From Bdellovibrio bacteriovorus HD100 (lineage in GTDB: Bacteria > Bdellovibrionota > Bdellovibrionia > Bdellovibrionales > Bdellovibrionaceae): a DNA stretch of 64,000 nt. Every line of letters begins with the position of its first letter. Within the stretch, counting starts at the first letter, position 1. This document shows, piece by piece, positions 40,250-49,595 of this stretch. The stretch is from contig NC_005363.1 of the NCBI RefSeq assembly GCF_000196175.1, positions 1 to 64,000 of the forward strand, in the 5' to 3' direction. Position numbers and translations under genes: made by a program. A model generated the notes under the pieces. The model saw nothing but the letters and a program-made list of their open reading frames with translations. It was not told where the DNA came from and did not search any database.

Positions 40250-41103
40250 ACCGTCTGTTGCCGCTTTCCATCACCAAGATGTCCGGAGCGGGAAATACGT
40301 TTTCACTGATCGATGCCCGCAAGGGATCAGCCTGGGCGGATCTTGAAAAAACCCTGGGCCTGACCCGCCCGCAGTTTGCAAAGCTGGTGTGCGACCGTGT
40401 TCTGGGCCTGAGCACCGATGGCTTCTTGCTGATCGAAGATGGCAGTGAGGGTTTTGATTTTCATTGGGACTTTTATAACAACGACGGCTCCACCGCGGAA
40501 ATGTGCGGCAATGCTGCCAGATGTGCGGCCCGCTTTTGTTATGACACGTTGGAAGCCAAGGGCACCGGCGTTTTGCGCTTTAAAACCGGCGCAGGCCTAG
40601 TGGTGGCGCAAATTCTGGGTAACAGCCGCATCCGCGTGAAAATGCCGGAAGCCCGCTTTATCCAGGAACTGATCGAACTAAAAACCAAATCCAGCTCCAC
40701 GGAAAAATTCGCACTGGTGAACACCGGTGTTCCGCACTTGGTGCAAAAGATCCATGCATTTTCAGACACGGTGGCTTTAAAAGACATGGCCCGCGAAGCC
40801 AGATCCCATCACGATCTGCAGCCCGCAGGTGCCAACGTCACCTTCTATGCCGAGGAGTCCGCGGGAAAAATCAGAGCCGTGACTTTCGAGCGCGGGGTGG
40901 AAGACTACACCTTGGCCTGCGGCACGGGAGCTGTGGCGGCAGCGTTCGTTCATAACAAAGAAACCAAAGAATCCAGCGTGGAAGTGCAAATGCCCGGGGG
41001 TTCAATGCAAGTGACATTCGTCAGTGGTGATCCCCACCCGCTGATGGAAGGGGACGCGGTTTTTGTCGGGGACTTTAAATACAATCTTGAGGTGGTAGGA
41101 TGA
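40246..41103 (+). CDS. dapF: Diaminopimelate epimerase
   Basis: DapF interconverts LL- and meso-diaminopimelate for peptidoglycan and lysine. The 285-residue protein has both catalytic cysteine regions: NDGSTAEMCGNAARC and LACGTGAVAAA. The first is usually CGNGARC; here the glycine is alanine. It overlaps the upstream lipoprotein gene by 4 bases and dapA by 4. Confidence 0.94.
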   Translation: MNRLLPLSITKMSGAGNTFSLIDARKGSAWADLEKTLGLTRPQFAKLVCDRVLGLSTDGFLLIEDGSEGFDFHWDFYNNDGSTAEMCGNAARCAARFCYDTLEAKGTGVLRFKTGAGLVVAQILGNSRIRVKMPEARFIQELIELKTKSSSTEKFALVNTGVPHLVQKIHAFSDTVALKDMAREARSHHDLQPAGANVTFYAEESAGKIRAVTFERGVEDYTLACGTGAVAAAFVHNKETKESSVEVQMPGGSMQVTFVSGDPHPLMEGDAVFVGDFKYNLEVVG

Positions 41104-41981
41104 AAAATTTCAAAGGCACGTTCACCGCACTGGTAACGCCATTTAAAAACGGAAAGATCGACTTCGCTTCGCTGGATAAGCTTCTGAAGCAACAACTGGC
41201 TGGCGGCGTGGATGGTTTTGTCGTCAACGGCACGACGGGTGAAAGTCCTGTATTGACCTCCTCAGAGAAGGCCGAGCTTTTCAAACACATCCGCAATGTC
41301 TGCGGAGACAAAGTTGTTTTGATCATGGGAACCGGTTCCAACAACACGGCCCAAACCATTGAAGATTCCCGCAAGGCGGAAGAAATGGGTGCGGATGCGA
41401 TTTTGGTTGTGGTTCCCTACTACAACAAACCACCACAGCGTGGACTGTATGAACACTTTAAAGCCGTGGCGTCTTCTGTGAAGATTCCAACCATTCTTTA
41501 CAATGTTCCGGGTCGCACCATCACCTCGCTTGAAACTGGCACCATCCGTGATCTTGCCAAAGTCAAAGGTGTGGTTGGCATCAAAGAAGCCACCGGCAAA
41601 ATTGATCTGGCCAGTGAAATCATCAAAGCCTGCGGCAGCGAATTTGTGATGCTGTCCGGGGATGACGGCACTTACGTTGAATTCCTGGGCGTTGGTGGCC
41701 ATGGGGTGATTTCAGTTGCGTCACATGTGATTCCGGCACAAATGGTGCAGTGGAAAAAATGGGTGTCTGAAGGCGCGCTGGATAAAGCCCGCGCGGATAT
41801 CGCAAAATACAACGACCTGATCAATCTTCTTTTCGTTGAAGCCAATCCGATCCCGGTGAAAAAGGCGTTGCAGTTGATGGGCATTCTGGAGTCCGCAGAA
41901 CTGCGTCTGCCATTGGTGGAGCTGGGTGCTGAAAACACCGCAAAACTTCAGGCCGAGATGAAAAAAGTGGGTGTGCTGTGA
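41100..41981 (+). CDS. dapA: 4-hydroxy-tetrahydrodipicolinate synthase
   Basis: DapA condenses pyruvate with aspartate semialdehyde. The 293-residue protein has NGTTGESPVLTSSEK, the catalytic tyrosine in LYNVPGRT, and the Schiff-base lysine in VVGIKEATGK. The length is normal. It overlaps dapF and dapB by 4 bases, forming the compact dapF-dapA-dapB operon. Confidence 0.96.
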   Translation: MKNFKGTFTALVTPFKNGKIDFASLDKLLKQQLAGGVDGFVVNGTTGESPVLTSSEKAELFKHIRNVCGDKVVLIMGTGSNNTAQTIEDSRKAEEMGADAILVVVPYYNKPPQRGLYEHFKAVASSVKIPTILYNVPGRTITSLETGTIRDLAKVKGVVGIKEATGKIDLASEIIKACGSEFVMLSGDDGTYVEFLGVGGHGVISVASHVIPAQMVQWKKWVSEGALDKARADIAKYNDLINLLFVEANPIPVKKALQLMGILESAELRLPLVELGAENTAKLQAEMKKVGVL

Positions 41982-42667
41982 AGAAAATCAAAATCGGCCT
42001 GATGGGTTCTGCCGGCCGTATGGGTCAAGAGATCGCCGGGGTGATTGAAGCCAACCCCCGCTGCGAACTGGTGTATGCTCCCCTGCGCGGTGAAAAGTGG
42101 GACTCCAAGAAAGCGCAAGCTGTGGATGTGTGGATTGACTTCACTTCACCGGAAGCCCTGAAAGATATTTTGAAAAAAGCCAGCGAAACCAAAACACCGG
42201 TGGTGTGCGGAACGACGGGCTTTTCCAAAAAAGAAAAAGAGCTGCTGAAAACCTACAGCAAAAAAATTCCGGTTCTGTGGTCTTCGAACATGAGCCTGGG
42301 TGTGGCGGTGCTGAACGAAGCGCTGAAAGCCTTTTCCGCGATTTCGCATTTTGATTTCCAGATTGAGGAAATCCACCACAATCGTAAAAAAGACCGACCT
42401 TCCGGAACGGCGATCACCCTGCAGGAAAATCTGGAAAAAGCGGTGGATAAGAAACTTCCTGAAGCTTTGGCCATTCGCGGGGGCGGCGTGTTTGGAGTGC
42501 ACAAGATCTTTGCCATGAGTGATGAAGAGGTTTTGACCTTTGAACACACGGCCTTGAACCGCACCGTCTTTGCCAAAGGTTCTGTGCAGGCGGCCGAGTG
42601 GCTGGTGAAACAAAAGCCGGGTCTTTATCAGATCCGCGATGTTCTGTTCGGAAAAAGCAAAAAATGA
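41978..42667 (+). CDS. dapB: 4-hydroxy-tetrahydrodipicolinate reductase
   Basis: DapB reduces the DapA product with NAD(P)H. The 229-residue protein has the Rossmann motif GLMGSAGRMGQEI and the catalytic EIHHNRKKDRPSGTA. It is shorter than E. coli DapB (about 270), mainly in the N-terminal domain. It starts with GTG. Confidence 0.9.
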   Translation: MKKIKIGLMGSAGRMGQEIAGVIEANPRCELVYAPLRGEKWDSKKAQAVDVWIDFTSPEALKDILKKASETKTPVVCGTTGFSKKEKELLKTYSKKIPVLWSSNMSLGVAVLNEALKAFSAISHFDFQIEEIHHNRKKDRPSGTAITLQENLEKAVDKKLPEALAIRGGGVFGVHKIFAMSDEEVLTFEHTALNRTVFAKGSVQAAEWLVKQKPGLYQIRDVLFGKSKK

Positions 42668-43173
42668 GTCCTGTGCGGCATTCGGCATTGATATATCTGA
42701 CGCTGGATCTGGTCGGCGGCACCGAGAAGGCCAAGGCACTTTTGGCTAAATTGTCAGAGTGTGGAGACATTGTGGCGATTTCTTCGGTGTACAAACGTTA
42801 CCTGACTCCGGAGCGTCTGGATCTGAGTGCCCGCATGGAGTTTGTGATTCGTTTTGAAACCATGATGTCGGTCGATCAGTGTCTGCACGTGGTGCTTTCC
42901 GGCTGCGAGCAAGGAGCTCCGGGTCTGCTTCAACGCAGCCATGCCGAACTGACCCTTTTGACTTTTGATGACATGATTCTGATGTCACCGCGTCTGACGC
43001 TTCCCTATCCGCAACTGCACCAGGATCCTCTTATTATTCGCTGTGCCGCAGAGGCCTGGGGGCAATATGAGCATCCCATCTATCAAAAGAGCTTAAGCGA
43101 AATTGCGCGTTCCGCCCTGCCGGCCAAGCAGGCCGAGTTCCATATTCAGGGTAAAAGCCTGGTTGATTTTTAA
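42664..43173 (+). CDS. FolK (HPPK)-like protein with altered active site
   Basis: The 169-residue protein resembles 7,8-dihydro-6-hydroxymethylpterin pyrophosphokinase: SSVYKR early, then the block LLTFDDMILMSPRLTLPYPQ followed by LHQDPLI and EHPIY. In FolK the metal-binding motif is D95-L-D97; here the equivalent residues are E95 and T97. It therefore looks degenerate or functionally shifted. It overlaps dapB by 4 bases (ATGA). Confidence 0.6.
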   Translation: MSPVRHSALIYLTLDLVGGTEKAKALLAKLSECGDIVAISSVYKRYLTPERLDLSARMEFVIRFETMMSVDQCLHVVLSGCEQGAPGLLQRSHAELTLLTFDDMILMSPRLTLPYPQLHQDPLIIRCAAEAWGQYEHPIYQKSLSEIARSALPAKQAEFHIQGKSLVDF

Positions 43174-43234
43174 TCCTGGAAAACGTACAAATTGAGGGTA
43201 TCCAAAAATCACGTTTCCAGACTCGGGAGTCCCC

Positions 43235-43882
43235 ATGAAGTTTTTCATCGATACAGCAGAAATTGAAGAAATCAGACAAGCCAATCTTCGTGGTTGGGTT
43301 GACGGTGTTACCACCAACCCTTCTTTGATCGCAAAAAGCGGCAAGGACTTCCACACCGTGATCAAAGAGATCTGCAAAGAGATCACAGGTCCAGTTTCTG
43401 CGGAAGTGATCAGCCTGCAACACGAAGAAATGGTTCGTGAAGGTAAAGAGCTGGCGAAACTGGCTTCCAACGTTGTGGTGAAAATCCCAATGTGTGAAGA
43501 CGGCATGATCGCCGTAAAGAAATTGAAATCAGAAGGCATCAAGACCAACGTCACACTGGTGTTCTCTCCAATGCAGGCATTGCTTGCGGCTAAAGCCGGC
43601 GCGACGATGGTATCCCCGTTCGTGGGTCGTCTTGACGACATTGGTGTTGAAGGTATGCAGATGGTTGATCAGGTTATCCAGATGTACCGCAACTATGACT
43701 TCGAGACTGAAGTATTGGTAGCCAGTGTAAGAAGCCCGATGCATATCCAACTTGCAGCTGAAATGGGCGCGGACATCGCGACTATTCCGTTTAAAGTAAT
43801 GCAATCCATGACTCACCATCCGTTAACTGACAAAGGTATCAAGATGTTCATGGATGACTGGAACAAGGCTCAGAAGAAATAA
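43235..43882 (+). CDS. tal: Transaldolase (small TalC type)
   Basis: The 215-residue protein is of the short fructose-6-phosphate aldolase/transaldolase subfamily. It has [23 protein letters not shown], and the Schiff-base lysine in VVVKIPM. It belongs to the pentose phosphate pathway. It is followed by a lipoprotein gene overlapping by one base. Confidence 0.92.
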   Translation: MKFFIDTAEIEEIRQANLRGWVDGVTTNPSLIAKSGKDFHTVIKEICKEITGPVSAEVISLQHEEMVREGKELAKLASNVVVKIPMCEDGMIAVKKLKSEGIKTNVTLVFSPMQALLAAKAGATMVSPFVGRLDDIGVEGMQMVDQVIQMYRNYDFETEVLVASVRSPMHIQLAAEMGADIATIPFKVMQSMTHHPLTDKGIKMFMDDWNKAQKK

Positions 43883-44325
43883 TGATGAAGACCTTCGTCT
43901 GGGTATTCCTTCTTGCATCGACGCTTTTTTTTGCTGGTTGTCGCACCGGTGGGGTGATCTTGCGTGAAACCCCGCTCAACCTGAGTGAGACCCGTCGCGC
44001 GATTGTGGCTGTGATTGGTGAACCCAAATCCATCAGTCAGAACGGGCGCGAGATGACGTCTCAGTACTACGACAAAAAAGGCAAGAATATCGACAAGATG
44101 GATATGGCCAGAGAACGTTTTTACACCCATGTCACTGTTCTTGGTGACCGCCGTCCTTACGATGTTCAGGTCCAGGTTCTGGTCGAAGGTCGTAATGAAG
44201 ATGGCGGTTTTGACCTGCTTGACCGCGACGACGACAAAGCCGCGCCCATCGCGGAAAAGATCCGCCAGTCCCTTAACCAAAGTCGCGACAGTCGTAACGT
44301 CATTGACGACTTCCGTTCCTTCTAA
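43882..44325 (+). CDS. Small lipoprotein of unknown function
   Basis: The 147-residue protein has lipobox FAGC and then a soluble domain without recognised family motifs. It is charged, with a DRDDD patch. It may be an envelope structural or regulatory protein. The hairpin at 44339-44354 follows. Confidence 0.65.
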   Translation: MMKTFVWVFLLASTLFFAGCRTGGVILRETPLNLSETRRAIVAVIGEPKSISQNGREMTSQYYDKKGKNIDKMDMARERFYTHVTVLGDRRPYDVQVQVLVEGRNEDGGFDLLDRDDDKAAPIAEKIRQSLNQSRDSRNVIDDFRSF

Positions 44326-44338
44326 ATACGATAAAGGC

Positions 44339-44354
44339 TAGTCAGAAATGACTA
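44339..44354 (+). other. GAAA-loop hairpin
   Basis: TAGTCA and TGACTA pair around GAAA, a GNRA tetraloop. It lies 13 bases after the lipoprotein gene. It may help stabilise the transcript or act as a weak terminator. Confidence 0.4.
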
Positions 44355-44374
44355 TTCTTCAAATGAGGTGACTG

Positions 44375-46489
44375 TTGCAAGGAATGCGACTGAAGCGGTT
44401 CATATTACCGCTCCTGGTATTAGCTGGAAGCTTATACTGGTCAAGCCCCACAGGTGGCTTGAAGTTCATACCTATTTATGAAGCCCTCACCATCAAAGCT
44501 CAGAAAAATTCTCCACCACATATCGCCTTTGAAGAACTGCTGGAATCCGAGAGGCAACTTGCAGAGTGGTCAAGAATCGAAAAAGTGAAACCATTGAATC
44601 TTGCCGCAGAAAAGTCCACCGCACCGCTGTTTGCGAAGCGTGTGGAAATCGCTGAAATGGTGATTCAAAAAACTCCGGAAAGATTTGTCGCGGAAGCACC
44701 ATCCACAACAACGGTGGATGCCGATCCGACGGCATGGATGAATGATCTTTCCCCTGCTCAAGCCAAGCGTCTGCAAGCCGCTCAAAGCCGCAGCGAAGTG
44801 ATGGGTCAGGACTGGAGCCAGCCAACGTGGTCTGACATGGCCAAAGAGGTTCTGGAAAAATCCGGCGTGATGACGGCGACAACATCCTCCAACCCACGTG
44901 TGTATGTGGCGGGTGTGGATGCTTCCGGCAAAGCCAACACCAAAATTCCCCAGGCTGAAGTGCGCATCCCGGATCGCAACAACCAACCCTCTGATGACGG
45001 CATGAATCCTTCCTATGGTTTGGTGGAAGAACAAAGACCGGCGGGCATTCGCACGATCTCGGGTCCTTTGGAAATCACCGGCGGCCTGGCGGTCACCAAT
45101 GAACATCATATTGAAATCCGTCGCAGTGACGAAGGTGTCTTAAAAGAACTGGGCAAGGTCAATCTTGTTCAGGGTCAGTATAATATAGATGTCGAAGATG
45201 TGACCGGATCCATCATTGCCCGTCTGGTGGACAAAGAGGGTAAAACCCTGGGTGAAGGCAGCTTCCGCTTAAATCGTGTGGCCTCGATTGCGCAAAACCG
45301 TTTGCAGGGACCGAAGATTCGCATCGAACCACATCCTGACTTTGGCGGCATTGTTACAAGTGCTTACAATCCAAAGCCGGATGATGCAGCTCCCGCCAAG
45401 ACTCTGGTGACCTTTGTAAAAGGTGCCAAAGAAGTCGCACCGAAAAAAGACGGAGCCGTGGCGATGGATAATGTGACCAAAGGATCCACGACGGTGATGC
45501 GCGCGGCAGCGCCTTCGCACATGCAAACAGCGTCCATTGTGGTTTCGGGTCAGGAATTTAAGACGCCTCTTTATCCGGCTTCGATGATCCAGGCCCTGCA
45601 GGACATTTTGAGCCAGCAAAGACAGATGTCCTTTGAAGGCGCACCAACCATCATCTGGGGTAAGGTCAGCCTTGATGGCAAAACACTTTCCGGAATTGAT
45701 GTGGTTGTCGAATCAGATCCAAGTCTTGTGCCGGTTTACTTTAATCAGTTCATGCTTCCGGATCCAAGTTTGAAATCCACCGGTGACAACGGTCTGTTTG
45801 CCTTTGTGAATGCGGAGCCAGGCTTCCATTCCCTGCTGGCAACCCGAGCCGAGGCAATTGTGGGTTATCAGAACGTGGTGGTGGAAGAAGGCTCTGTGGC
45901 TCAAGGGGACATTCAGTCCACTATGAAAAACGAAGCCGTTCCGCTGCGGGTGTATGACGCCTTTGCGGGCGATGCGGTTCCGGCCACCGTGACCATGCAA
46001 AGCTTGCAGAGCGAATTTGAAGTTCAGGGTGCCACGACGGTGACTTTGCCGAACCTGAAGCGCTATGGTCTAATGCGAGTACAGCCTGAGGGCACCGACT
46101 ATGTGGCGGCGAGATATGTTTACAATGACAACGACGAATACGTGCACGCCCCGGTGGTTCGCTGGTCATGGCTGAGCGCTATCAAAGGTTATCTGAAGAT
46201 TGATGATCTGCCGACGGCGGGTGTGATTGTGGGCTTTGTTCCGGATGAAAACTTTGAAGTTTATCTGGCAGCATATGATTCATTCAACCCGCGCCAGATT
46301 GTGTACTTCGATATGCAAGGCCGTATCCTGCAAAATGGCAAGGGCATCGCGGGTGGTGGTTTCATTCTTTACAACGTTCCTGAAGACATTCACGAAGTTG
46401 TGGTGGTGGGCGAAAGAACGCAGAAGATCTATTCCCGCGTTCTGCCCGTGGATCCAAACACGCTGTCCGTGCTTAGTTTCCGAGAGTAA
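44375..46489 (+). CDS. Large exported protein with carboxypeptidase-regulatory-like domains
   Basis: The 704-residue protein has an N-terminal membrane or signal segment, then long beta-rich sections with repeated immunoglobulin-like patterns (for example TIIWGKVSLDGKTLSGIDVVV, PLRVYDAFAGDAVPATVTM and SAIKGYLKIDDLP). These resemble carboxypeptidase-regulatory-like or Ig-like domains of surface proteins. The start is TTG 44375, with GAGGTGA at the right distance; the ATG at 44384 has no good site. No enzyme motif is visible. Its role is unknown. Confidence 0.65.
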   Translation: MQGMRLKRFILPLLVLAGSLYWSSPTGGLKFIPIYEALTIKAQKNSPPHIAFEELLESERQLAEWSRIEKVKPLNLAAEKSTAPLFAKRVEIAEMVIQKTPERFVAEAPSTTTVDADPTAWMNDLSPAQAKRLQAAQSRSEVMGQDWSQPTWSDMAKEVLEKSGVMTATTSSNPRVYVAGVDASGKANTKIPQAEVRIPDRNNQPSDDGMNPSYGLVEEQRPAGIRTISGPLEITGGLAVTNEHHIEIRRSDEGVLKELGKVNLVQGQYNIDVEDVTGSIIARLVDKEGKTLGEGSFRLNRVASIAQNRLQGPKIRIEPHPDFGGIVTSAYNPKPDDAAPAKTLVTFVKGAKEVAPKKDGAVAMDNVTKGSTTVMRAAAPSHMQTASIVVSGQEFKTPLYPASMIQALQDILSQQRQMSFEGAPTIIWGKVSLDGKTLSGIDVVVESDPSLVPVYFNQFMLPDPSLKSTGDNGLFAFVNAEPGFHSLLATRAEAIVGYQNVVVEEGSVAQGDIQSTMKNEAVPLRVYDAFAGDAVPATVTMQSLQSEFEVQGATTVTLPNLKRYGLMRVQPEGTDYVAARYVYNDNDEYVHAPVVRWSWLSAIKGYLKIDDLPTAGVIVGFVPDENFEVYLAAYDSFNPRQIVYFDMQGRILQNGKGIAGGGFILYNVPEDIHEVVVVGERTQKIYSRVLPVDPNTLSVLSFRE

Positions 46490-47825
46490 ATTCAGAAACA
46501 CATTTCTTGAAATAGTTCCCGCGATCTTCAAAGGACTTGAATTCATCAAGACTGGTTCCGCCCGGGCTTAGTAATACTGTATCACCAGGTTTTGCGCTTC
46601 CCAGGATGTCACACAGGGCTTCACCCAAACGGGCAAAAGACCTTCCGGGCAACGTGGACTTTGTCTGTGCGATCTCACGACATTCACCGAAGAACACAAA
46701 CTCGATGTCTTTCAGATTTCCCAGGGCTTTCAGATCCTGCCACGGCAGATTTTTATCCCGGCCGCCCAAAAGCAGCCACAGCCTTCCGGGTTTTGAAAGA
46801 GTGTCATGAGCCGCCGCGGTTGCAATCAACACACTGTCCATGGCGGTGGCTTTGCTGTCGTTGATAAATCGAATGCCCTTGTAGGTGCCGACACTTTCCA
46901 GTCTGTGGACAAGGCCCTTAAAGGATTTCATGCCCTCAATCGCCGAAGCCGGCCATTTTGCAGAAAGTGCCAGGGCGCTGGCCAAAGCCAGATTGTCCTG
47001 ATTGTGCTGACCGATCAGTTGCGCTTTTTCAAGCTGCAAGGAAGTCAACATTTTGTCAGAGCGGGAGATGATCTTCACCTGTTCCGGCTGCCCGTTTTTA
47101 TGGAAGTACTCAACCAGATCACCGCCTTCGCGATTGAGCAGCAGGGCATCCTTGGTCAAAGACAGGATCTTCCACTTGGTGTCGTAATAGTGCTGAAGGT
47201 TGTCGTAGCGCTCAAGATGATTGGAGGTGAGGTACGTGATCGCGGAATAATCCAGGGAAAGACCCTCGCAGTTTTCCAGTTGATAGCTGGATAGCTCCAG
47301 AATCACCCAGTCGGCGCGCGGACGTTTGCCTTCAATCACATCGGCGGCATAGTCTGCAAACGGGGTTCCCAGGTTTCCACCGACAAAGCCGGTTTTGGAA
47401 AAGGCCTCTAGCCCCGCACCTAAAATCGAAACGGTCGTGCTTTTTCCAACGGAACCGGTCACGCCGATCATCTTTTCGGTTTCCAGGGTCGCACAGGCCA
47501 AAGAAAGTTCGCTGGTGATTTGGACTCCGTTTTTCCGAGCGTCTTGAATCCAGGCCGATGCCAGGGGAACACCCGGGGACACCACCAGCGTGCCGGGCTT
47601 TTGATTCATCAGGACCTGAGGGTCACGAAACTGAGCCGATTCCAGCTTTCCATCAAAAGTAAGAATGGATTCGGGTGCATGACCCGCCAAAGTCAGCAGG
47701 CGTTTGGCGGCTTCACCGCTTTTACCCATGCCGACAATTGCAATTGGAGTCTTCAGGTTCTTGATAAATTCTTTCATCTGCACGATCATAGACTTGGGAG
47801 GCAGATTTGCCCACTTCTTTTTCAA
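46473..47825 (-). CDS. murD: UDP-N-acetylmuramoylalanine--D-glutamate ligase
   Basis: MurD adds D-glutamate to UDP-MurNAc-L-Ala. The 450-residue protein has the N-terminal Rossmann region IAIVGMGKSGEAAK, P-loop GVTGSVGKSTTVS (usually GTNGKTT), ELSSYQLE, YLTSNHLERYD and LESVGTYKGIRFINDSKATA. The start is uncertain: TTG 47825 has AGGA 7 bases upstream, while ATG 47789 or 47777 gives a more typical N terminus. Confidence 0.9.
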   Translation of the reverse strand: MKKKWANLPPKSMIVQMKEFIKNLKTPIAIVGMGKSGEAAKRLLTLAGHAPESILTFDGKLESAQFRDPQVLMNQKPGTLVVSPGVPLASAWIQDARKNGVQITSELSLACATLETEKMIGVTGSVGKSTTVSILGAGLEAFSKTGFVGGNLGTPFADYAADVIEGKRPRADWVILELSSYQLENCEGLSLDYSAITYLTSNHLERYDNLQHYYDTKWKILSLTKDALLLNREGGDLVEYFHKNGQPEQVKIISRSDKMLTSLQLEKAQLIGQHNQDNLALASALALSAKWPASAIEGMKSFKGLVHRLESVGTYKGIRFINDSKATAMDSVLIATAAAHDTLSKPGRLWLLLGGRDKNLPWQDLKALGNLKDIEFVFFGECREIAQTKSTLPGRSFARLGEALCDILGSAKPGDTVLLSPGGTSLDEFKSFEDRGNYFKKCVSEFTLGN

Positions 47826-47845
47826 GACCTTTTCCTGATTTTAAA

Positions 47846-49267
47846 ATGGCGTCGCACACTGCGATCATCAGTGATTTGCATTTGTGTGAAGCCGAGCCTG
47901 TGAACCTGCGCTTCCCGCTGTGGAAGAAATTCAAGACGCGGCAGTTCTTCTTTGATGACACGTTTGAAGTGTTTTTGAAAAGCTGTGAAGAAAAGGCGCA
48001 AGGCGCCTCGGTGGAGCTTGTTCTGAACGGGGATATTTTTGATTTTGACAGTGTCCTGCGTTTGCCGGATGAACCGGTCTTTCATGTCAGCGGTCTTGAA
48101 AAGCGCCGCGGGCTGTTTCCGATTGAAGAGCGATCCCGATTTAAAATTGAAGTGATTCTGAAAGACCATGCCGACTGGGTTCGCGCCCTGCGTGAATTTG
48201 TACTACGGGGCAACCGTGCCGTCTTTGTGATTGGCAACCACGATCTGGAGCTTCACTTCCCGGAAGTGCAGGCCGAGATCTATCGTCATCTGAACTTGCC
48301 GGAAGACAAAAAACATCAGGTTCGTTTTGTGGAGTGGTTCTATATCAGCAATCAGGACACATTGATTGAACACGGCAATCAGTATGATCCGTATTGCATG
48401 TGTGAAGACCCCATCAATCCGTTTGTTCGCGGATACAATTTTGTTTCGCTGAAACTGCCGTTTGGAAATCTGGCCTGTCGTTATCTGATGAACGGAATGG
48501 GCTTCTTCAATCCGCATGTGGACAGCAACTACATCATGAGTATTCCGCAGTACATAAAGTTCTTTGTGAAATACATGCTGCGCGCGCAGCCGGGACTGGT
48601 GCTGACCTGGTTCTGGGGATCCGTGCTGACACTGCTTCATTCCTTCTATGACCGTCTGGCGGCGCCGATCAGAAATCCATTGAAGATTGAAGACCGCGTG
48701 TCTTTGATTGCTGAAAAATCAAATGCCGAACCCCGCATGGTGCGAGAACTGAAAGAGTTGTTTGTGGCTCCGGCCGCCAGCAATCCGTTTTTACTGGCGC
48801 GTGAACTGTGGCTGGATCGTGCGTTTATTATCTTTGTCGCTTTCTATCTGATCTTCCAGTTGATGATCTTTGTCCGGGCTATTTATGAAATCTCGTTCTT
48901 CTGGGCTTTCATTCCGTTGTTCTTGCTGCTGCCGTTTTTCCTATTCTACAGCAAGTCGGTGACCTCCCTCGTGTCTGGCTACAAAGAACCTGATGACCGG
49001 GTGATGGCTATGACCAGTGCAATCACCAAGGTGAATCGCATCGTTTACGGGCACACTCATCATACCCGCCATGAAATGATCGGGTCCGTCGAACACTTGA
49101 ACAGCGGGTGCTGGTCACCGGCCTTTTTGGATGTGGAATGCACCAAGCCGTTGGATCAAAAAACATTCGTGTGGATATCTCCGGGAGAGGCCGGAACCCG
49201 TCAGGCAGAGCTTTTCAAGTTCGTGGATGGAAAACCGGAGCTGTTAATGAACCCGGGGCGCTCTTAA
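47846..49267 (+). CDS. Membrane-anchored metallophosphoesterase
   Basis: The 473-residue protein has the calcineurin-like metal motifs ISDLHL, NGDIFDF, VIGNHDLELH and GHTHHT. Between the third and fourth motifs are hydrophobic segments (about residues 330-380) that look like two membrane helices, so the active site faces the cytoplasm or periplasm from a membrane anchor. Similar proteins act in lipid or nucleotide hydrolysis. It diverges from murD. Confidence 0.82.
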   Translation: MASHTAIISDLHLCEAEPVNLRFPLWKKFKTRQFFFDDTFEVFLKSCEEKAQGASVELVLNGDIFDFDSVLRLPDEPVFHVSGLEKRRGLFPIEERSRFKIEVILKDHADWVRALREFVLRGNRAVFVIGNHDLELHFPEVQAEIYRHLNLPEDKKHQVRFVEWFYISNQDTLIEHGNQYDPYCMCEDPINPFVRGYNFVSLKLPFGNLACRYLMNGMGFFNPHVDSNYIMSIPQYIKFFVKYMLRAQPGLVLTWFWGSVLTLLHSFYDRLAAPIRNPLKIEDRVSLIAEKSNAEPRMVRELKELFVAPAASNPFLLARELWLDRAFIIFVAFYLIFQLMIFVRAIYEISFFWAFIPLFLLLPFFLFYSKSVTSLVSGYKEPDDRVMAMTSAITKVNRIVYGHTHHTRHEMIGSVEHLNSGCWSPAFLDVECTKPLDQKTFVWISPGEAGTRQAELFKFVDGKPELLMNPGRS

Positions 49268-49360
49268 ATTAGTGCGCCGCAAGAAGATTTCATATTGTCA
49301 TTCACAGGACCCTATGCAAACCTTTTATCTGTTCGATTAACATGGATGGAGAGGTATATC

Positions 49361-49555
49361 ATGGCAGAAGTACTTGTAGTAACAAGCAAAGTTAAAAAAC
49401 TGATCAAAGAAAAAGGTCAAATGAACACATCTGCTGAGACTATTGACGTACTCAGTAAAGCCATTGAGCAACTGTGCTTGAAAGGCGTTGAATCTGCAAA
49501 AGCTGACGGTCGCAAAACCGTAATGGCTCGCGATATCGTTATCGACCACCTTTAA
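49361..49555 (+). CDS. Bacterial histone-fold DNA-binding protein
   Basis: The 64-residue protein is a single histone fold. The C-terminal half AKADGRKTVMARDIVIDHL aligns clearly with archaeal histone HMfB (ARHAGRKTIKAEDIELAV), including the loop-2 R51 and T53. Helix 2 spans about residues 24-47, helix 3 about 54-63. I recall that the B. bacteriovorus histone (locus Bd0055) is a major, essential chromatin protein with an unusual DNA-binding mode. It is a stand-alone gene with its own GGAGAGG site and its own terminator. Confidence 0.93.
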   Translation: MAEVLVVTSKVKKLIKEKGQMNTSAETIDVLSKAIEQLCLKGVESAKADGRKTVMARDIVIDHL

Positions 49556-49562
49556 TTCGGTC

Positions 49563-49578
49563 GAACGAAAATTCGTTC
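49563..49578 (+). other. Hairpin in the histone 3' region
   Basis: GAACGA and TCGTTC pair around AAAT just after the histone stop, upstream of the main terminator. Confidence 0.45.
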
Positions 49579-49595
49579 AGCATTGGTTCAATTTT

